From the NCBI GenBank assembly GCA_000493965.1, contig AWNV01000022.1, positions 1-44,249 on the forward strand: 44,249 nucleotides of DNA, in the 5' to 3' direction. Position numbers and translations under genes: made by a program. This document shows, one piece after another, positions 1 through 8,981 of this stretch; the stretch's first letter is position 1, and every line of letters starts with the position of its first letter. Source of the stretch: Candidatus Aminicenans sakinawicola JGI OTU-1. GTDB lineage: Bacteria > Acidobacteriota > Aminicenantia > Aminicenantales > Aminicenantaceae. Below the pieces are notes generated by a model. That model did no database searches, was not told where the DNA came from, and saw only the letters and a list, made by a program, of their open reading frames with translations.

Positions 1-130
1 CGCCTGTAAGGTAAAGAATGCCGATTATAATTAATATTAGATTCAATAAAGAAAGCGACTCTCTTAATCTTGCAAAAAATCACGCTGATAAGCAGATTTT
101 GTCAAGGTTAAATAAAGGTATCGGCATTCG
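1..130. other. Left-edge noncoding stretch with inverted repeat
   Basis: I see no coding frame here. A 10-base arm GAATGCCGAT at 16-25 returns inverted at 120-129, and the flanking bases (TAAa/TAAc) also partly match. The arms enclose about 94 AT-rich bases. On the minus strand a TTGACA hexamer occurs at about 102-107, but no good -10 element follows it at the right distance. The right arm belongs to a 30-base sequence that recurs at 31009-31038. Confidence 0.4.
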
Positions 131-538
131 TTATGAATAATTCAGGTGGAGAGTTTTCTTGATAATTCCCTCCAACTCATACTCTGCAAAAGGTTTATTG
201 ACAAAACCGAAACCACTCGATTTTCTTACTTTTTCTATTGTCGCGTCATCTCCATAAGCTGAAAGATAAACTATAGGGATTTTATAATTTTTATAAATTT
301 CATTAGCAGCCATAATTCCATTAATCTTCCCTCTCAGCTTGACATCCATCAGGATTAAATCTGGCATTAAAGTAGGTACTTTTTCAATAGACTCTTCCCC
401 GCTAGAAACAACCCCACATACACAGAACCCCAAATTTTTTAGACTAATTTTGATATCCAAAGCTATTATATTTTCATCTTCTACTACCAAAATCCTCGGG
501 GATTTGATTTTAATAGCTGCCAAGAATATTTCCTCCAT
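131..538 (-). CDS. Single-domain response regulator (CheY-like receiver)
   Basis: A stand-alone receiver domain that would accept a phosphoryl group from a histidine kinase; there is no output domain. The acidic pocket is E20-D21, the phospho-acceptor is D65 (in LILMD), the switch residue is S93, and the conserved lysine is K115 in NKPF. At 135 residues it is one receiver plus a short N-terminal extension. The start is uncertain. The ATG at 538 has its nearest GGAGG about 18 bases upstream. A TTG at 523 lies 8 bases after a GGAGG and would remove five residues. No kinase is adjacent, so the partner is unknown. The last codons (LNYS-stop) lie inside the repeat shared with 31009-31038. Confidence 0.85.
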   Translation of the reverse strand: MEEIFLAAIKIKSPRILVVEDENIIALDIKISLKNLGFCVCGVVSSGEESIEKVPTLMPDLILMDVKLRGKINGIMAANEIYKNYKIPIVYLSAYGDDATIEKVRKSSGFGFVNKPFAEYELEGIIKKTLHLNYS

Positions 539-606
539 ATAGAGTTCTAGTTTGTACCTCCAATCATTTAGTCGAGAATCAAACGAAGGTATTGAAGAAA
601 AACAAA

Positions 607-2832
607 TTAAAAGGAATACGACATCTTTAACACAACTCCTCTCCCCATAGCATCTACCCCCTTCTCATCTGCAGATAAACGATATGTTTGGTTTAATATA
701 TTCTGCACAATAGCCAGCAGCACTATATCTTTATTGAGTTTGCAGCCAAAAATGGTATCCCACAGTGTGTATCCATTTATCGCGAGCTCTAAAGGCCCGG
801 GATCCTTCTTGGGAGCAGCCATGGTTAATTTGGATTCCATCCAGAATTTTCCAATGGAATACTTTGAACTGATGTACATCCTGGAAGCTGGAATGTAATT
901 AAGAGGATCGAATGTGCCTTTTTCTTTCCCTACTATATGGTGAAAGTTGATAAAAAATTCAAAATTTTTTATCAGCCATAAATAAAATTCACCCTCAATA
1001 CCCATGATGCGGCCCTGGCTTAAATTCCTGTAATAATATTCATCCTCACCAACACCACTGTATTTCTGAATCATATCACTCACAAGATTGCTAAAACCAT
1101 AAATCGAAGTATAGTACTTACCATGGAGATACCTGAGTCCAATATCCATGTTTATACTTCTCTCAGGGCTCAAGTTCACATCTCCAAAAACAGTCCCTCT
1201 CCCAGTTAAGCCTGAATAAAACAACTCACTGATTGTTGGAAACCGAAAGGACCGGCCTAGATTGGCCAGTAAAGAAAAATGCGGTGTTAACTGAAATATT
1301 GAGCCAATATATGCAGTAAATGATCTATCACTTCTTGAAATCCTCTTATCCAGCTCTACAATATTACTTGTTTTTATCCAATCAAAACGGGCACCGATGT
1401 CCATACTTATCAAAGAAGAAATCTGGATTTTATCGTCAATATACAATCCAAAATTATCTCTGCATGCGTCTAAAAGAGAAGTTTCTTTTGTTCTACCGGA
1501 AATATTTCCATATTCATCAAATTCCCACTCATCATTTGAGTCATTTACGCCGCGGCGTCCGAAAAAATCAAGTCCGAAATTCAAAGCGTGTTTTTTATCT
1601 AATCCTTTCCCTCCACGAACCTTAAACCCGAAATCAGTACCTTCAATCCTGGCCAGGTTCCTCTTTTTAATAGTCAGATTTTCTCTCAAATTGTCTTTCT
1701 GTGTTTCCAGCATTGGAAGCGTGAGATAAAAACTGGCATTCAGTGTGTCCAAATGGAACCTGTTTTTTATCTTATAACCCAAGGTAAAAAGAGTATTTCT
1801 TTCTTTTGGATACCAGCACGGCTTAAGTTTGGATGTAGGGCTGGGCTTACCAATATTCACGCCTTGATAATTTAAAAAGGTAAAATAGAGCTGAGAATTA
1901 TGCCATTCCCTCAAAACTTTGACATTAAAGTCATAATCCGAGTAATGCGATTGTTCTATTATGCCTGAAGGAGAAGAATAATCATCTGCCTTTTTTCCGT
2001 TTACTCCAATGACGAAACCGAATTTTCCACTAGACCCGCTTAAATTAAATGACGCAGCTCTCTCTTTTCTGACCGAATTATAGCCAATCTGAAATTTTCC
2101 AGCTAACGGAGCATTCACAAGAGGAGATTTTGTGACCATATTTATAATCCCGCCAATAGCTCCTGAACCATAAAAAACAGAATAAGGCCCGCGGTTCAAC
2201 TCAATATGATCAATATCATTCAGGTTAATAAAAGATGCGCTTGCACCTATACGCCTTTCAGAAGTAATAGGGACACCATCGACAAGAAGAAGAATCCGGT
2301 GTTCCGCAAGACCTCGTATGGCCGGCACCATGGAATAGCCGCCTTTGCCAACCATATCTACTCCAGGAACATTCTTTACAGTCTCCGCAATATTGGATGT
2401 TCCCAGTTCAGACAATATGCTGCCGGGAAGAATAGTGCGATGGGAAGGCAGGCTGATATCAATTATGGAGTCAGCTTCGGCTGTCACGGTTATTTCTTTC
2501 CTGATATTGAGCAAGTTTGGATTTCTTGCAAATAAATCAAAATTTACTGTCTTACCTGCATTCTTGCTGACATCGATTTCGAGCACTCCAGGCATATAAT
2601 CAAAATGCGTAAATAGGATTTCGTGTTTACCTGGTGTTATGCCCTCCAGGATAAAACTCCCGTCAGAAAGAGTCCTGGTTACTATGGAAGTCTTGTACAC
2701 TTCCACCCTAACATCAGCCAATGGTTTTCCTTCCTGATCTGAAACCCTCCCTTTTAAAGTTTTATTTGTATGAGGATAAGAAAATCCATAGAGAAAGACC
2801 AATGACAAAAAAATTAAAATATATTTCTTCAT
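607..2832 (-). CDS. TonB-dependent outer-membrane receptor with carboxypeptidase-like N-terminal domain
   Basis: An outer-membrane active-transport channel powered by TonB-ExbBD; the substrate is unknown. The 741-residue protein begins with a signal peptide (about 1-20). A carboxypeptidase-regulatory-like beta-sandwich follows (about 25-110, GRVSDQEGKPLADVRV). The plug domain (about 130-240) includes VDGVPI and NRGPYSVFYGSGAIGG. The rest is a beta-barrel ending in the typical terminal aromatic residue (SYSF). The plug resembles BtuB/CirA-type receptors more than SusC. It is divergent from the gene at 3006 across 173 bases, in which a TATAAT-like -10 (2869-2874, minus strand) lies 37 bases from the start. 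The -35 region there is poor. Confidence 0.9.
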   Translation of the reverse strand: MKKYILIFLSLVFLYGFSYPHTNKTLKGRVSDQEGKPLADVRVEVYKTSIVTRTLSDGSFILEGITPGKHEILFTHFDYMPGVLEIDVSKNAGKTVNFDLFARNPNLLNIRKEITVTAEADSIIDISLPSHRTILPGSILSELGTSNIAETVKNVPGVDMVGKGGYSMVPAIRGLAEHRILLLVDGVPITSERRIGASASFINLNDIDHIELNRGPYSVFYGSGAIGGIINMVTKSPLVNAPLAGKFQIGYNSVRKERAASFNLSGSSGKFGFVIGVNGKKADDYSSPSGIIEQSHYSDYDFNVKVLREWHNSQLYFTFLNYQGVNIGKPSPTSKLKPCWYPKERNTLFTLGYKIKNRFHLDTLNASFYLTLPMLETQKDNLRENLTIKKRNLARIEGTDFGFKVRGGKGLDKKHALNFGLDFFGRRGVNDSNDEWEFDEYGNISGRTKETSLLDACRDNFGLYIDDKIQISSLISMDIGARFDWIKTSNIVELDKRISRSDRSFTAYIGSIFQLTPHFSLLANLGRSFRFPTISELFYSGLTGRGTVFGDVNLSPERSINMDIGLRYLHGKYYTSIYGFSNLVSDMIQKYSGVGEDEYYYRNLSQGRIMGIEGEFYLWLIKNFEFFINFHHIVGKEKGTFDPLNYIPASRMYISSKYSIGKFWMESKLTMAAPKKDPGPLELAINGYTLWDTIFGCKLNKDIVLLAIVQNILNQTYRLSADEKGVDAMGRGVVLKMSYSF

Positions 2833-3005
2833 TGCTTCTCATCCAGTATATTTTATCATAAGTTCAATATTATAGAGGACAAGATAAAAAAGAACCACAA
2901 GTTTCTTACACTTTTTAGGAACTTTTTCTAAGCCCTTTACGTATAAAACATATTGAAGTGTGAGTTCAAAATAGAGATGAAAATTCAGAAAAAAAGCGAG
3001 GAATA

Positions 3006-5177
3006 ATGAAGATGAGAAAACACATTTTTAAAAGCAGCTTGATCTTGCTAGCTATTATGACATGTTCACTGTTTTTAGTATCAGAAACTGTTGAAACGAT
3101 TCCAAAAACCGACAACCCGCCAAATATCGATGGTAAACTGGATGAGAGTGTTTGGAACTCCGCATTCAGGATGACAAATTTCAAGACATATGAACCTGAT
3201 TTTGGAAAGGAACCTCATGAGAAAACCGAAGCCTTTATGACTTATGACTCGGAAAATCTCTATTTTGGCATTCGTGCATACGATAAAGAACCGAACAAAA
3301 TAAAAACTTCTGTTACAAAGAGAGACAACATGTTTCAGGACGATTTTGTTGGTATTATCATCGATACATTTAACGATAAACAAAGCGGATATGGGTTTCT
3401 TATAAATCCTCTAGGAATCCAGGGAGACGGGATGATGACTGCAAACGGCAATCTTGAACCCAGTCAGGATTTCATCTGGTACAGCAAGGGTCAAATCGAC
3501 GATGAAGGTTATTCCATAGAATGTAGGATTCCGATAAAGAGCATCCGTTTTTCAAATAAAAAGGTAATCACTATGAGACTAGGTATTTTCCGCCAGCTTG
3601 TCCGGTATTCTGAAGCAGCTTCTTTTCCTCCTCTATACCCCGATAAAGGGGCTATCCTCAGCCAGTCTCAGCCTATTTCTGTTTCAGGATTGAAATATGA
3701 GCGTGTCGTCGAGATATTACCCGCCATAACCAGCAGCAGGAAAAATACCATTGATGAAGGCCTTTTAAAGCTTGATGAAGAGCAGAGCAGAAGTGATCTT
3801 AGTATGACAACAAAGATAGGCCTTACATCAGACTTGGTTCTGGATGCTACTCTTAACCCGGACTTCAGCCAGGTTGAGGCCGATGCAGGACAGGTTGATG
3901 TAAATCTGCGCTACGACCTTTTCTTTCCCGAAAAGAGGCCTTTTTTTCTTGAAGGAAATGAAAACTTCCAGATTGCAGGAAATACAGAAGAGGCTCCACT
4001 CTGGGCAGTAGTTCATACCAGGAATATCATTAATCCTCAATTCGGAATTAAACTGGCCGGCAAACTCGGGCAGCCCAATTCAATCGCAGCTATCTTTGCA
4101 CGTGATGAGGTTGAATCTGAGGATGGAATGGTACGTCCTAATTTTTCCATCTTTAGACTGCGTCATTCCCTGAAAGATGATTCATATATCGGCGGATTAT
4201 TTTCGGACAAGAGCCAGGAAGGCGGATACAATCGTATTTTCGGTTCTGACGGACTGCTGCGGCTCACTCAAACTGTGGTGGCTGAATACCACATTATCGG
4301 CTCATTAACCAAAAATCCAGATAATGATCATAGCAATAGTGGTCATGCACTGGCGCTCAGATACAACTACGGCACACGCAAGGTTGTTCTCGACTTTGGA
4401 TTTCAGGATATATCAAAGGATTTTCAAATAGATAGCGGTTTTATAACTCGTACAGGTATAAGCCGCCTGGCTGTCTTTTCTATGTATCAGATCTATCCTA
4501 AATCCAATTTTTTTAAAAAAATCGAACCTTTTTACTGGAGTTACCATATCCATGACAAATATTCAAACATGTTTGAAAGCTTCAACCTTTTTACTCTTCG
4601 TTTCAGTCTACCAAGGAGCACTCAGTTCCGTATAGACACAATCCTTGCTAATGAAATCTTTGAGAGTCAGCGTTTTAATACAAGCGGTTTAGGTCTCCGG
4701 ACCTATTCTCAGTTAACAAAACACCTGTATTTAAGCCTTTTTTTCAGGCATACAAAATCAATATTTTATGACCCTGATGACCCTTACCAAGGATACGGAA
4801 GCCGTATGAGTCTTGGCATCATGTATCAGCCATTTGATAAATTAAATTCCAGTTTTTCACTTGCATACAGCGACTTTTACCGCGAATCTGACAGAGAAAA
4901 AATATATGATTACACTCTTCTTCGCAACCACACCACATTTCAGGTTAACAAATATCTTTTTTTCAGAGGAATCGTGGAGTATAACACATATTGGGAGAAG
5001 TTAACGACTGATCTTCTTGCTTCTTTCACCTATATCCCAGGGACTGTTATTCACATTGGATATGGATCGGTATTTAAAAGGCTTCAATGGGAAAACCGTG
5101 AGTATGTAGAAAGTAACAATTTCCTAGAGACAAAGCGGGGCTTTTTCTTCAAGGTCTCCTATTTATTAAGAATTTAA
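3006..5177 (+). CDS. CBM9-like/DUF5916 outer-membrane beta-barrel protein
   Basis: 723 residues. After a signal peptide (about 1-26) comes a carbohydrate-binding-module-9-like sandwich (about 35-215), recognised by NIDGKLDESVW and by the later FVGIIIDTFND segment. The remainder matches the DUF5916 type, with LNPDFSQVEAD and FPEKRPFFLEG followed by amphipathic strands with aromatic ends, as in an outer-membrane barrel. The family is common in Bacteroidota and Acidobacteriota and has no established function. Surface glycan or ligand binding is a guess. A GAGGA ribosome-binding site sits just before the ATG. The gene is followed by a 415-base regulatory gap and the large receptor at 5593. Confidence 0.8.
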   Translation: MKMRKHIFKSSLILLAIMTCSLFLVSETVETIPKTDNPPNIDGKLDESVWNSAFRMTNFKTYEPDFGKEPHEKTEAFMTYDSENLYFGIRAYDKEPNKIKTSVTKRDNMFQDDFVGIIIDTFNDKQSGYGFLINPLGIQGDGMMTANGNLEPSQDFIWYSKGQIDDEGYSIECRIPIKSIRFSNKKVITMRLGIFRQLVRYSEAASFPPLYPDKGAILSQSQPISVSGLKYERVVEILPAITSSRKNTIDEGLLKLDEEQSRSDLSMTTKIGLTSDLVLDATLNPDFSQVEADAGQVDVNLRYDLFFPEKRPFFLEGNENFQIAGNTEEAPLWAVVHTRNIINPQFGIKLAGKLGQPNSIAAIFARDEVESEDGMVRPNFSIFRLRHSLKDDSYIGGLFSDKSQEGGYNRIFGSDGLLRLTQTVVAEYHIIGSLTKNPDNDHSNSGHALALRYNYGTRKVVLDFGFQDISKDFQIDSGFITRTGISRLAVFSMYQIYPKSNFFKKIEPFYWSYHIHDKYSNMFESFNLFTLRFSLPRSTQFRIDTILANEIFESQRFNTSGLGLRTYSQLTKHLYLSLFFRHTKSIFYDPDDPYQGYGSRMSLGIMYQPFDKLNSSFSLAYSDFYRESDREKIYDYTLLRNHTTFQVNKYLFFRGIVEYNTYWEKLTTDLLASFTYIPGTVIHIGYGSVFKRLQWENREYVESNNFLETKRGFFFKVSYLLRI

Positions 5178-5302
5178 GCCTTTCATATTGGATGATATAA
5201 AAAAACAACTGAATCACCAAGTATCCTTTTTTGCAATGATCCTCATATATACAGCCGAAAGAATAAAATAAAAAATAGTTCAGATTCTTAATGTCTTATA
5301 AT

Positions 5303-5335
5303 TCCAATAAATTGGATTAAATTCAATTTATTGGA
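5303..5335. promoter_or_regulatory. Perfect 12-bp dyad, candidate activator-binding site
   Basis: TCCAATAAATTG (5303-5314) and its exact inverse CAATTTATTGGA (5324-5335) are separated by 9 bases. A direct repeat ATTGGATTAA (5311-5320 and 5330-5339) is superimposed with a 19-base period. The centre is about 90 bases upstream of the sigma-54-like -24 element, where enhancer-binding activators usually bind. No T-run follows, so it does not look like a terminator. The function is inferred. Confidence 0.5.
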
Positions 5336-5407
5336 TTAATAAAGGGGCTAATTTACAAAAGCAAAACCCAACTTATTGATATCATTAAAGATATAAAATA
5401 TGGCAAT

Positions 5408-5424
5408 TTGGCATGGAACCTGCA
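5408..5424 (+). promoter_or_regulatory. Candidate sigma-54 (-24/-12) promoter for the 5593 receptor
   Basis: TTGGCATG, four bases, then CTGCA gives the diagnostic GG-N10-GC spacing (GG at 5410-5411, GC at 5422-5423). It differs from the consensus TGGCACG-N4-TTGCW at one position in each half. Transcription would start near 5435, leaving a leader of about 155 bases. A sigma-54 activator gene with an intact GAFTGA loop lies at 29507-30964 in this window. Whether it acts here is unknown. Confidence 0.55.
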
Positions 5425-5517
5425 TATAAGATTTTGAGATTGTATTGAAAATCTTAAATAAATCTATATTTACAGGAGGTGTTATATAGGATAAAACAAA
5501 CGTAAAGGTATTAGTTG

Positions 5518-5573
5518 GAGTGAGATTTGTCACTCTAGGGATTTGGTTAAACTTTTCCTCCTAAAAAGGAGGA
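5518..5573 (+). promoter_or_regulatory. Two leader hairpins before the TTG start
   Basis: GAGTGA (5518-5523) pairs with TCACTC (5530-5535). TCCTCCT (5556-5562) pairs with AGGAGGA (5567-5573) across a four-A loop. The second hairpin hides a Shine-Dalgarno-like AGGAGG just upstream of the AGGAG at 5581-5585, which serves the TTG at 5593. The leader could tune translation of this abundant-type outer-membrane protein. That role is inferred from pairing only. Confidence 0.4.
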
Positions 5574-5592
5574 GCAAAAAAGGAGATCTTAA

Positions 5593-8500
5593 TTGCGAAA
5601 AATATTAGTTTTTTTATGTGTGGTTCTTCTTTCATCCTCTCTGATGGCGCAGACCAGAACAGGTAATATCTACGGAACGATCAGCGATGCAGATGGTAAT
5701 TTTCTTCCTGGTGTGAATGTTACCTTAACAGGTTTATTAACAGCTCCTATGACATCAGTCACCTCGGCTGAGGGAATGTTCAGATTCCTCTCTCTCCCAC
5801 CTGCAAGAGACTATACAATCAAGGCCGTGTTATCAGGCTTCAATACTATTATCCATGAAAACATCATCGTTGTTGTTGGTTCAAACGTACAATTGAACCT
5901 CACAATGGAAATGGGAACCCTTGAAGAAGCAATCACTGTTACGGCCGTTACTCCTGTTGTCGATAGCAAGAAAACTTCGGTAGGTTCTAATGTTACCCAC
6001 GAAGTCCTACAGTCTCTGCCCACGGCAAGAGACCCCTGGGTCGTCCTCCAGATGGCCCCATCCGTTATTACAGACCGTGAGAATGTCGGAGGCGCAGAAT
6101 CAGGCCAGCAATCCAACTATGTCGGAAGAGGCTCGCCCGATTATAGCAACAATGTGTGGGCCATGGACGGAATGGTCATCACCGACCCTGCTGCAATCGG
6201 AGCATCACCGAGTTATTATGACTTTGATGCTTTCGAAGAGATGAACATCGTGGTAGGCGGTGCTGATGTCACCGTACAGACTGGCGGAATTGCCATCAAC
6301 ATGGTTACACGAAGAGGCGGAAACAGGGTTTCACTGGGCGGCCGTTTTTATTTAATCGATGAGAAATTCCAGGCGAAAAACGAGGACTATGTCGCAGAAA
6401 TTCAGGAAACAGAGCCAGGCTTTAGAGGGCTCAATCTGATCCGCGATAACAAGGACTACGGATTCAATCTTGGAATTCCTCTACTGAAGGATAAAGCATG
6501 GTTCTGGGGGTCCTGGGGAATTCAGGATATCCATACAACAACCGTTTACCAAAGGAAGGATGATACACTTCTTCAGAATATGGCTGCCAAATTCAACCTC
6601 CAGATAATTCCGGAAAACCGGTTTGAGGCTTTCATCCATGTAGGAAGAAAGAACAAATACGGGAGGTCTTCCTCTGCTGCACTTCCTGGCGGTTACTACC
6701 AGGGCGGAAGGTATCACTTCGGAAGCCCGATCGTAAAACTCCAGGATGAGCACATGTTCGGGGATAATCTCTTTGTATCTGCTAAATTCGGATTCTCCGA
6801 CGCAGGATTCAATTTGACCCCGATGGACGACCTCAATTTTGAGCATACCGTATTCTGGGATGTCACCAATTCAATCATGGAAGGCCCTAACGGACTTGTT
6901 GGAGAATGGCGCTATTATGTTGAAAGACCGGTCAACCAGTATAATCTCCTCGTCAATTACTTCAATGATTCACTCTTCGGTGCAAGCCACGATATCAAGC
7001 TAGGCGTCGAGTATGCAGACAGAAATCAATACGCCGAATCCGTATATGTAGGAAACATGCAGATCAACTGGAACTACAATGAATCCACAATGGATTTTAC
7101 TGGCGATGGTGCCCCGGATGTCCCTACCGATGCAAATTTTTATCGCTTCATGTACTGGAGAGGATATTACAGGGATTATGGTGTAAAGGCCATGGCTGCA
7201 TACTTCAGCGATACAGTGACATTTGGACGGTTCAACCTGATCCTAGGACTAAGGTATGACTACCAGCATCCAAGAATCAATCCTGTTACTATCGAAGCTA
7301 TGAATGGTGATCCTGGCTGGGATGTCGCTGATTCAACTGTGCAGTCAACACTCGATGCGATGCTTCCTGGAATCGATATTACAGAAAAAAGTGCAGTGGA
7401 TGTCGATGGAAACACCTACGCATGGAGAGTCTGGTCTCCAAGGCTGGGATTGACGTGGGATGTCACTGGCGACGGTAAAACCATTGCTAAAGTATCCCTT
7501 GCTTCTTACGGCGACTTCATGGGAACAGGAAGTTGGAGCCAGATGCCAGGTGGAGCCAGTGGATGGATAGATTTCTGGTGGTGGGATAACAGTCCTGCCA
7601 CAGGCCGCGCCGCAGACGGAACTGTTCAACTCGATGAGCTCTACTGGAACACAGTAGGAGACGGAAAATACACACCTGTCCAACTCTTTCCTGGCGGCGG
7701 TGCTTTTGCAGGAAACTGGGATGATGCAGGCGGATCGTTCTGGGGAAGCTATGATTACGCGAATCCCCTTAAGTTAGTGGATCCTTATTATTCTAGAGCT
7801 GCAGATGCCGGTTCTTCAAGGACATTGGAAGCAATGCTTACTCTGGAAAGAGAAGTCTTAACCGATTTTTCAGTTGCTGCAAACATCTCTTGGAGAAGAT
7901 ATAATAATTTCAACTGGGAGAACAAATATTTTAAAGATGCGGACGGAAACGCCTATGGCTGGCAGACACAGGATTGGTATGTAGACTGGAGTCTTCCTAT
8001 CAGCAATATCTCACAGTACCTCCCGGATGGTTACACGAAATGGGACGGTGACCTTGGAGACGCGCCCAACCATACTTACCAATACATGACCAATGATTAC
8101 AACGGCTATGACCCCTCCTCTTACTCTCCTTGGGTCCAATATCAGAAAAGACCTGATTATTACAATGAATATTACGGCATTGACTTCATCTTCAACAAAA
8201 GACTCTCCAACAAGTGGATGCTCACTGGAAGTATTACTTTACAGACTCAATCTATTTACTATGGCGACAAAGGTTACTGGGATGAAACAAATCTATGGGC
8301 TCTCGAAGGCCAATCCTATGCAGCCTATATAGGTGGAGCAAGCGGAAAAATCAACTCGTACATCTTCTCCAGATGGTTAGTGAAAGTCGGAGGACTCTAT
8401 CAGCTTCCCTATGACATCAACTTCTCTTTCACTTTCCAGGCCAGAGAAGGCTGGCTGACAAGAGAGAGATTGAGATTCTACGACTACACAATCCCGAACG

Positions 8501-8814
8501 CAAGAAGCAATAACAGATGGCTATATCTGAATGAATTCGGAAACGACAGGCTGGACACTTTTTATAAACTCGATATTAGACTTGAGAAAGTGCTGAAGAG
8601 CGGAGATTTCGGCAAGATTTACCTGATGGTAGACTTCTTCAACTGCCTAAATTCCAAACTCGAGAACAGACGCTACCAGAAAGACTGGGGCAATTTCTAC
8701 TGGTATGGCCCTGGAGACTCAAGAAATTACTTCAAACAAGATACTACTGCATACACACTTAATGAAATCTTAAACCCGAGAGTTTTGAGAGCAGGAATCC
8801 GGTTCAGCTTCTAA
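5593..8814 (+). CDS. Oar-like TonB-dependent receptor
   Basis: 1073 residues. The start codon is TTG, chosen because AGGAG lies 7 bases upstream and the first residues form a signal peptide ending near SLMAQT. A carboxypeptidase-regulatory-like domain follows (about 22-105, GTISDADGNFLPGVNV). Next is a TonB plug (about 115-235, with AMDGMVITDPAA and NMVTRRGGN) and a long barrel ending in RFSF. This architecture is that of Oar-like receptors of Acidobacteriota and Myxococcota. Substrates are generally unknown; large ligands such as peptides or glycans are likely. GC content is visibly higher than in the neighbouring genes. Upstream lie a sigma-54-like promoter, a dyad and leader hairpins; downstream is a strong terminator, so it is probably a single-gene unit. 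Confidence 0.9.
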   Translation: MRKILVFLCVVLLSSSLMAQTRTGNIYGTISDADGNFLPGVNVTLTGLLTAPMTSVTSAEGMFRFLSLPPARDYTIKAVLSGFNTIIHENIIVVVGSNVQLNLTMEMGTLEEAITVTAVTPVVDSKKTSVGSNVTHEVLQSLPTARDPWVVLQMAPSVITDRENVGGAESGQQSNYVGRGSPDYSNNVWAMDGMVITDPAAIGASPSYYDFDAFEEMNIVVGGADVTVQTGGIAINMVTRRGGNRVSLGGRFYLIDEKFQAKNEDYVAEIQETEPGFRGLNLIRDNKDYGFNLGIPLLKDKAWFWGSWGIQDIHTTTVYQRKDDTLLQNMAAKFNLQIIPENRFEAFIHVGRKNKYGRSSSAALPGGYYQGGRYHFGSPIVKLQDEHMFGDNLFVSAKFGFSDAGFNLTPMDDLNFEHTVFWDVTNSIMEGPNGLVGEWRYYVERPVNQYNLLVNYFNDSLFGASHDIKLGVEYADRNQYAESVYVGNMQINWNYNESTMDFTGDGAPDVPTDANFYRFMYWRGYYRDYGVKAMAAYFSDTVTFGRFNLILGLRYDYQHPRINPVTIEAMNGDPGWDVADSTVQSTLDAMLPGIDITEKSAVDVDGNTYAWRVWSPRLGLTWDVTGDGKTIAKVSLASYGDFMGTGSWSQMPGGASGWIDFWWWDNSPATGRAADGTVQLDELYWNTVGDGKYTPVQLFPGGGAFAGNWDDAGGSFWGSYDYANPLKLVDPYYSRAADAGSSRTLEAMLTLEREVLTDFSVAANISWRRYNNFNWENKYFKDADGNAYGWQTQDWYVDWSLPISNISQYLPDGYTKWDGDLGDAPNHTYQYMTNDYNGYDPSSYSPWVQYQKRPDYYNEYYGIDFIFNKRLSNKWMLTGSITLQTQSIYYGDKGYWDETNLWALEGQSYAAYIGGASGKINSYIFSRWLVKVGGLYQLPYDINFSFTFQAREGWLTRERLRFYDYTIPNARSNNRWLYLNEFGNDRLDTFYKLDIRLEKVLKSGDFGKIYLMVDFFNCLNSKLENRRYQKDWGNFYWYGPGDSRNYFKQDTTAYTLNEILNPRVLRAGIRFSF

Positions 8815-8840
8815 TAGTATAGTTAAAAGCACGAGTTCAA

Positions 8841-8877
8841 AGCCCTTCCCTCCTCAAGGAGGGAAGGGCTTTTTTTT
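8841..8877 (+). terminator. Rho-independent terminator of the Oar-like receptor gene
   Basis: A perfect 14-bp stem (arms 8841-8854 and 8857-8870) with a two-base loop, followed directly by a run of T residues to 8877. It lies 27 bases after the stop codon at 8814. It is the clearest terminator in the window. Confidence 0.95.
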
Positions 8878-8909
8878 ATAAAAAGAAAAGGCTGTATACT
8901 CGAAAAAAG

Positions 8910-8938
8910 TTGCCTATCCTCCTTTTTGATGATAAAAT
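8910..8938 (+). promoter_or_regulatory. Candidate sigma-70 promoter of the envelope operon
   Basis: TTGCCT (8910-8915), a 17-base spacer and TAAAAT (8933-8938) lie just after the terminator and 44 bases before the ATG at 8982, with GGAGG preceding the start. It would drive the run 8982-15054. Confidence 0.6.
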
Positions 8939-8981
8939 AATTTAGCACAAAAAAATTACTCCATACAGCGGAGGTTTTCAG

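Noticed and set aside
5348..5533. 61-codon minus-strand frame in the gap before the Oar-like receptor
   Set aside because: It spans the sigma-54-like promoter and a leader hairpin, has no ribosome-binding site and no family pattern.
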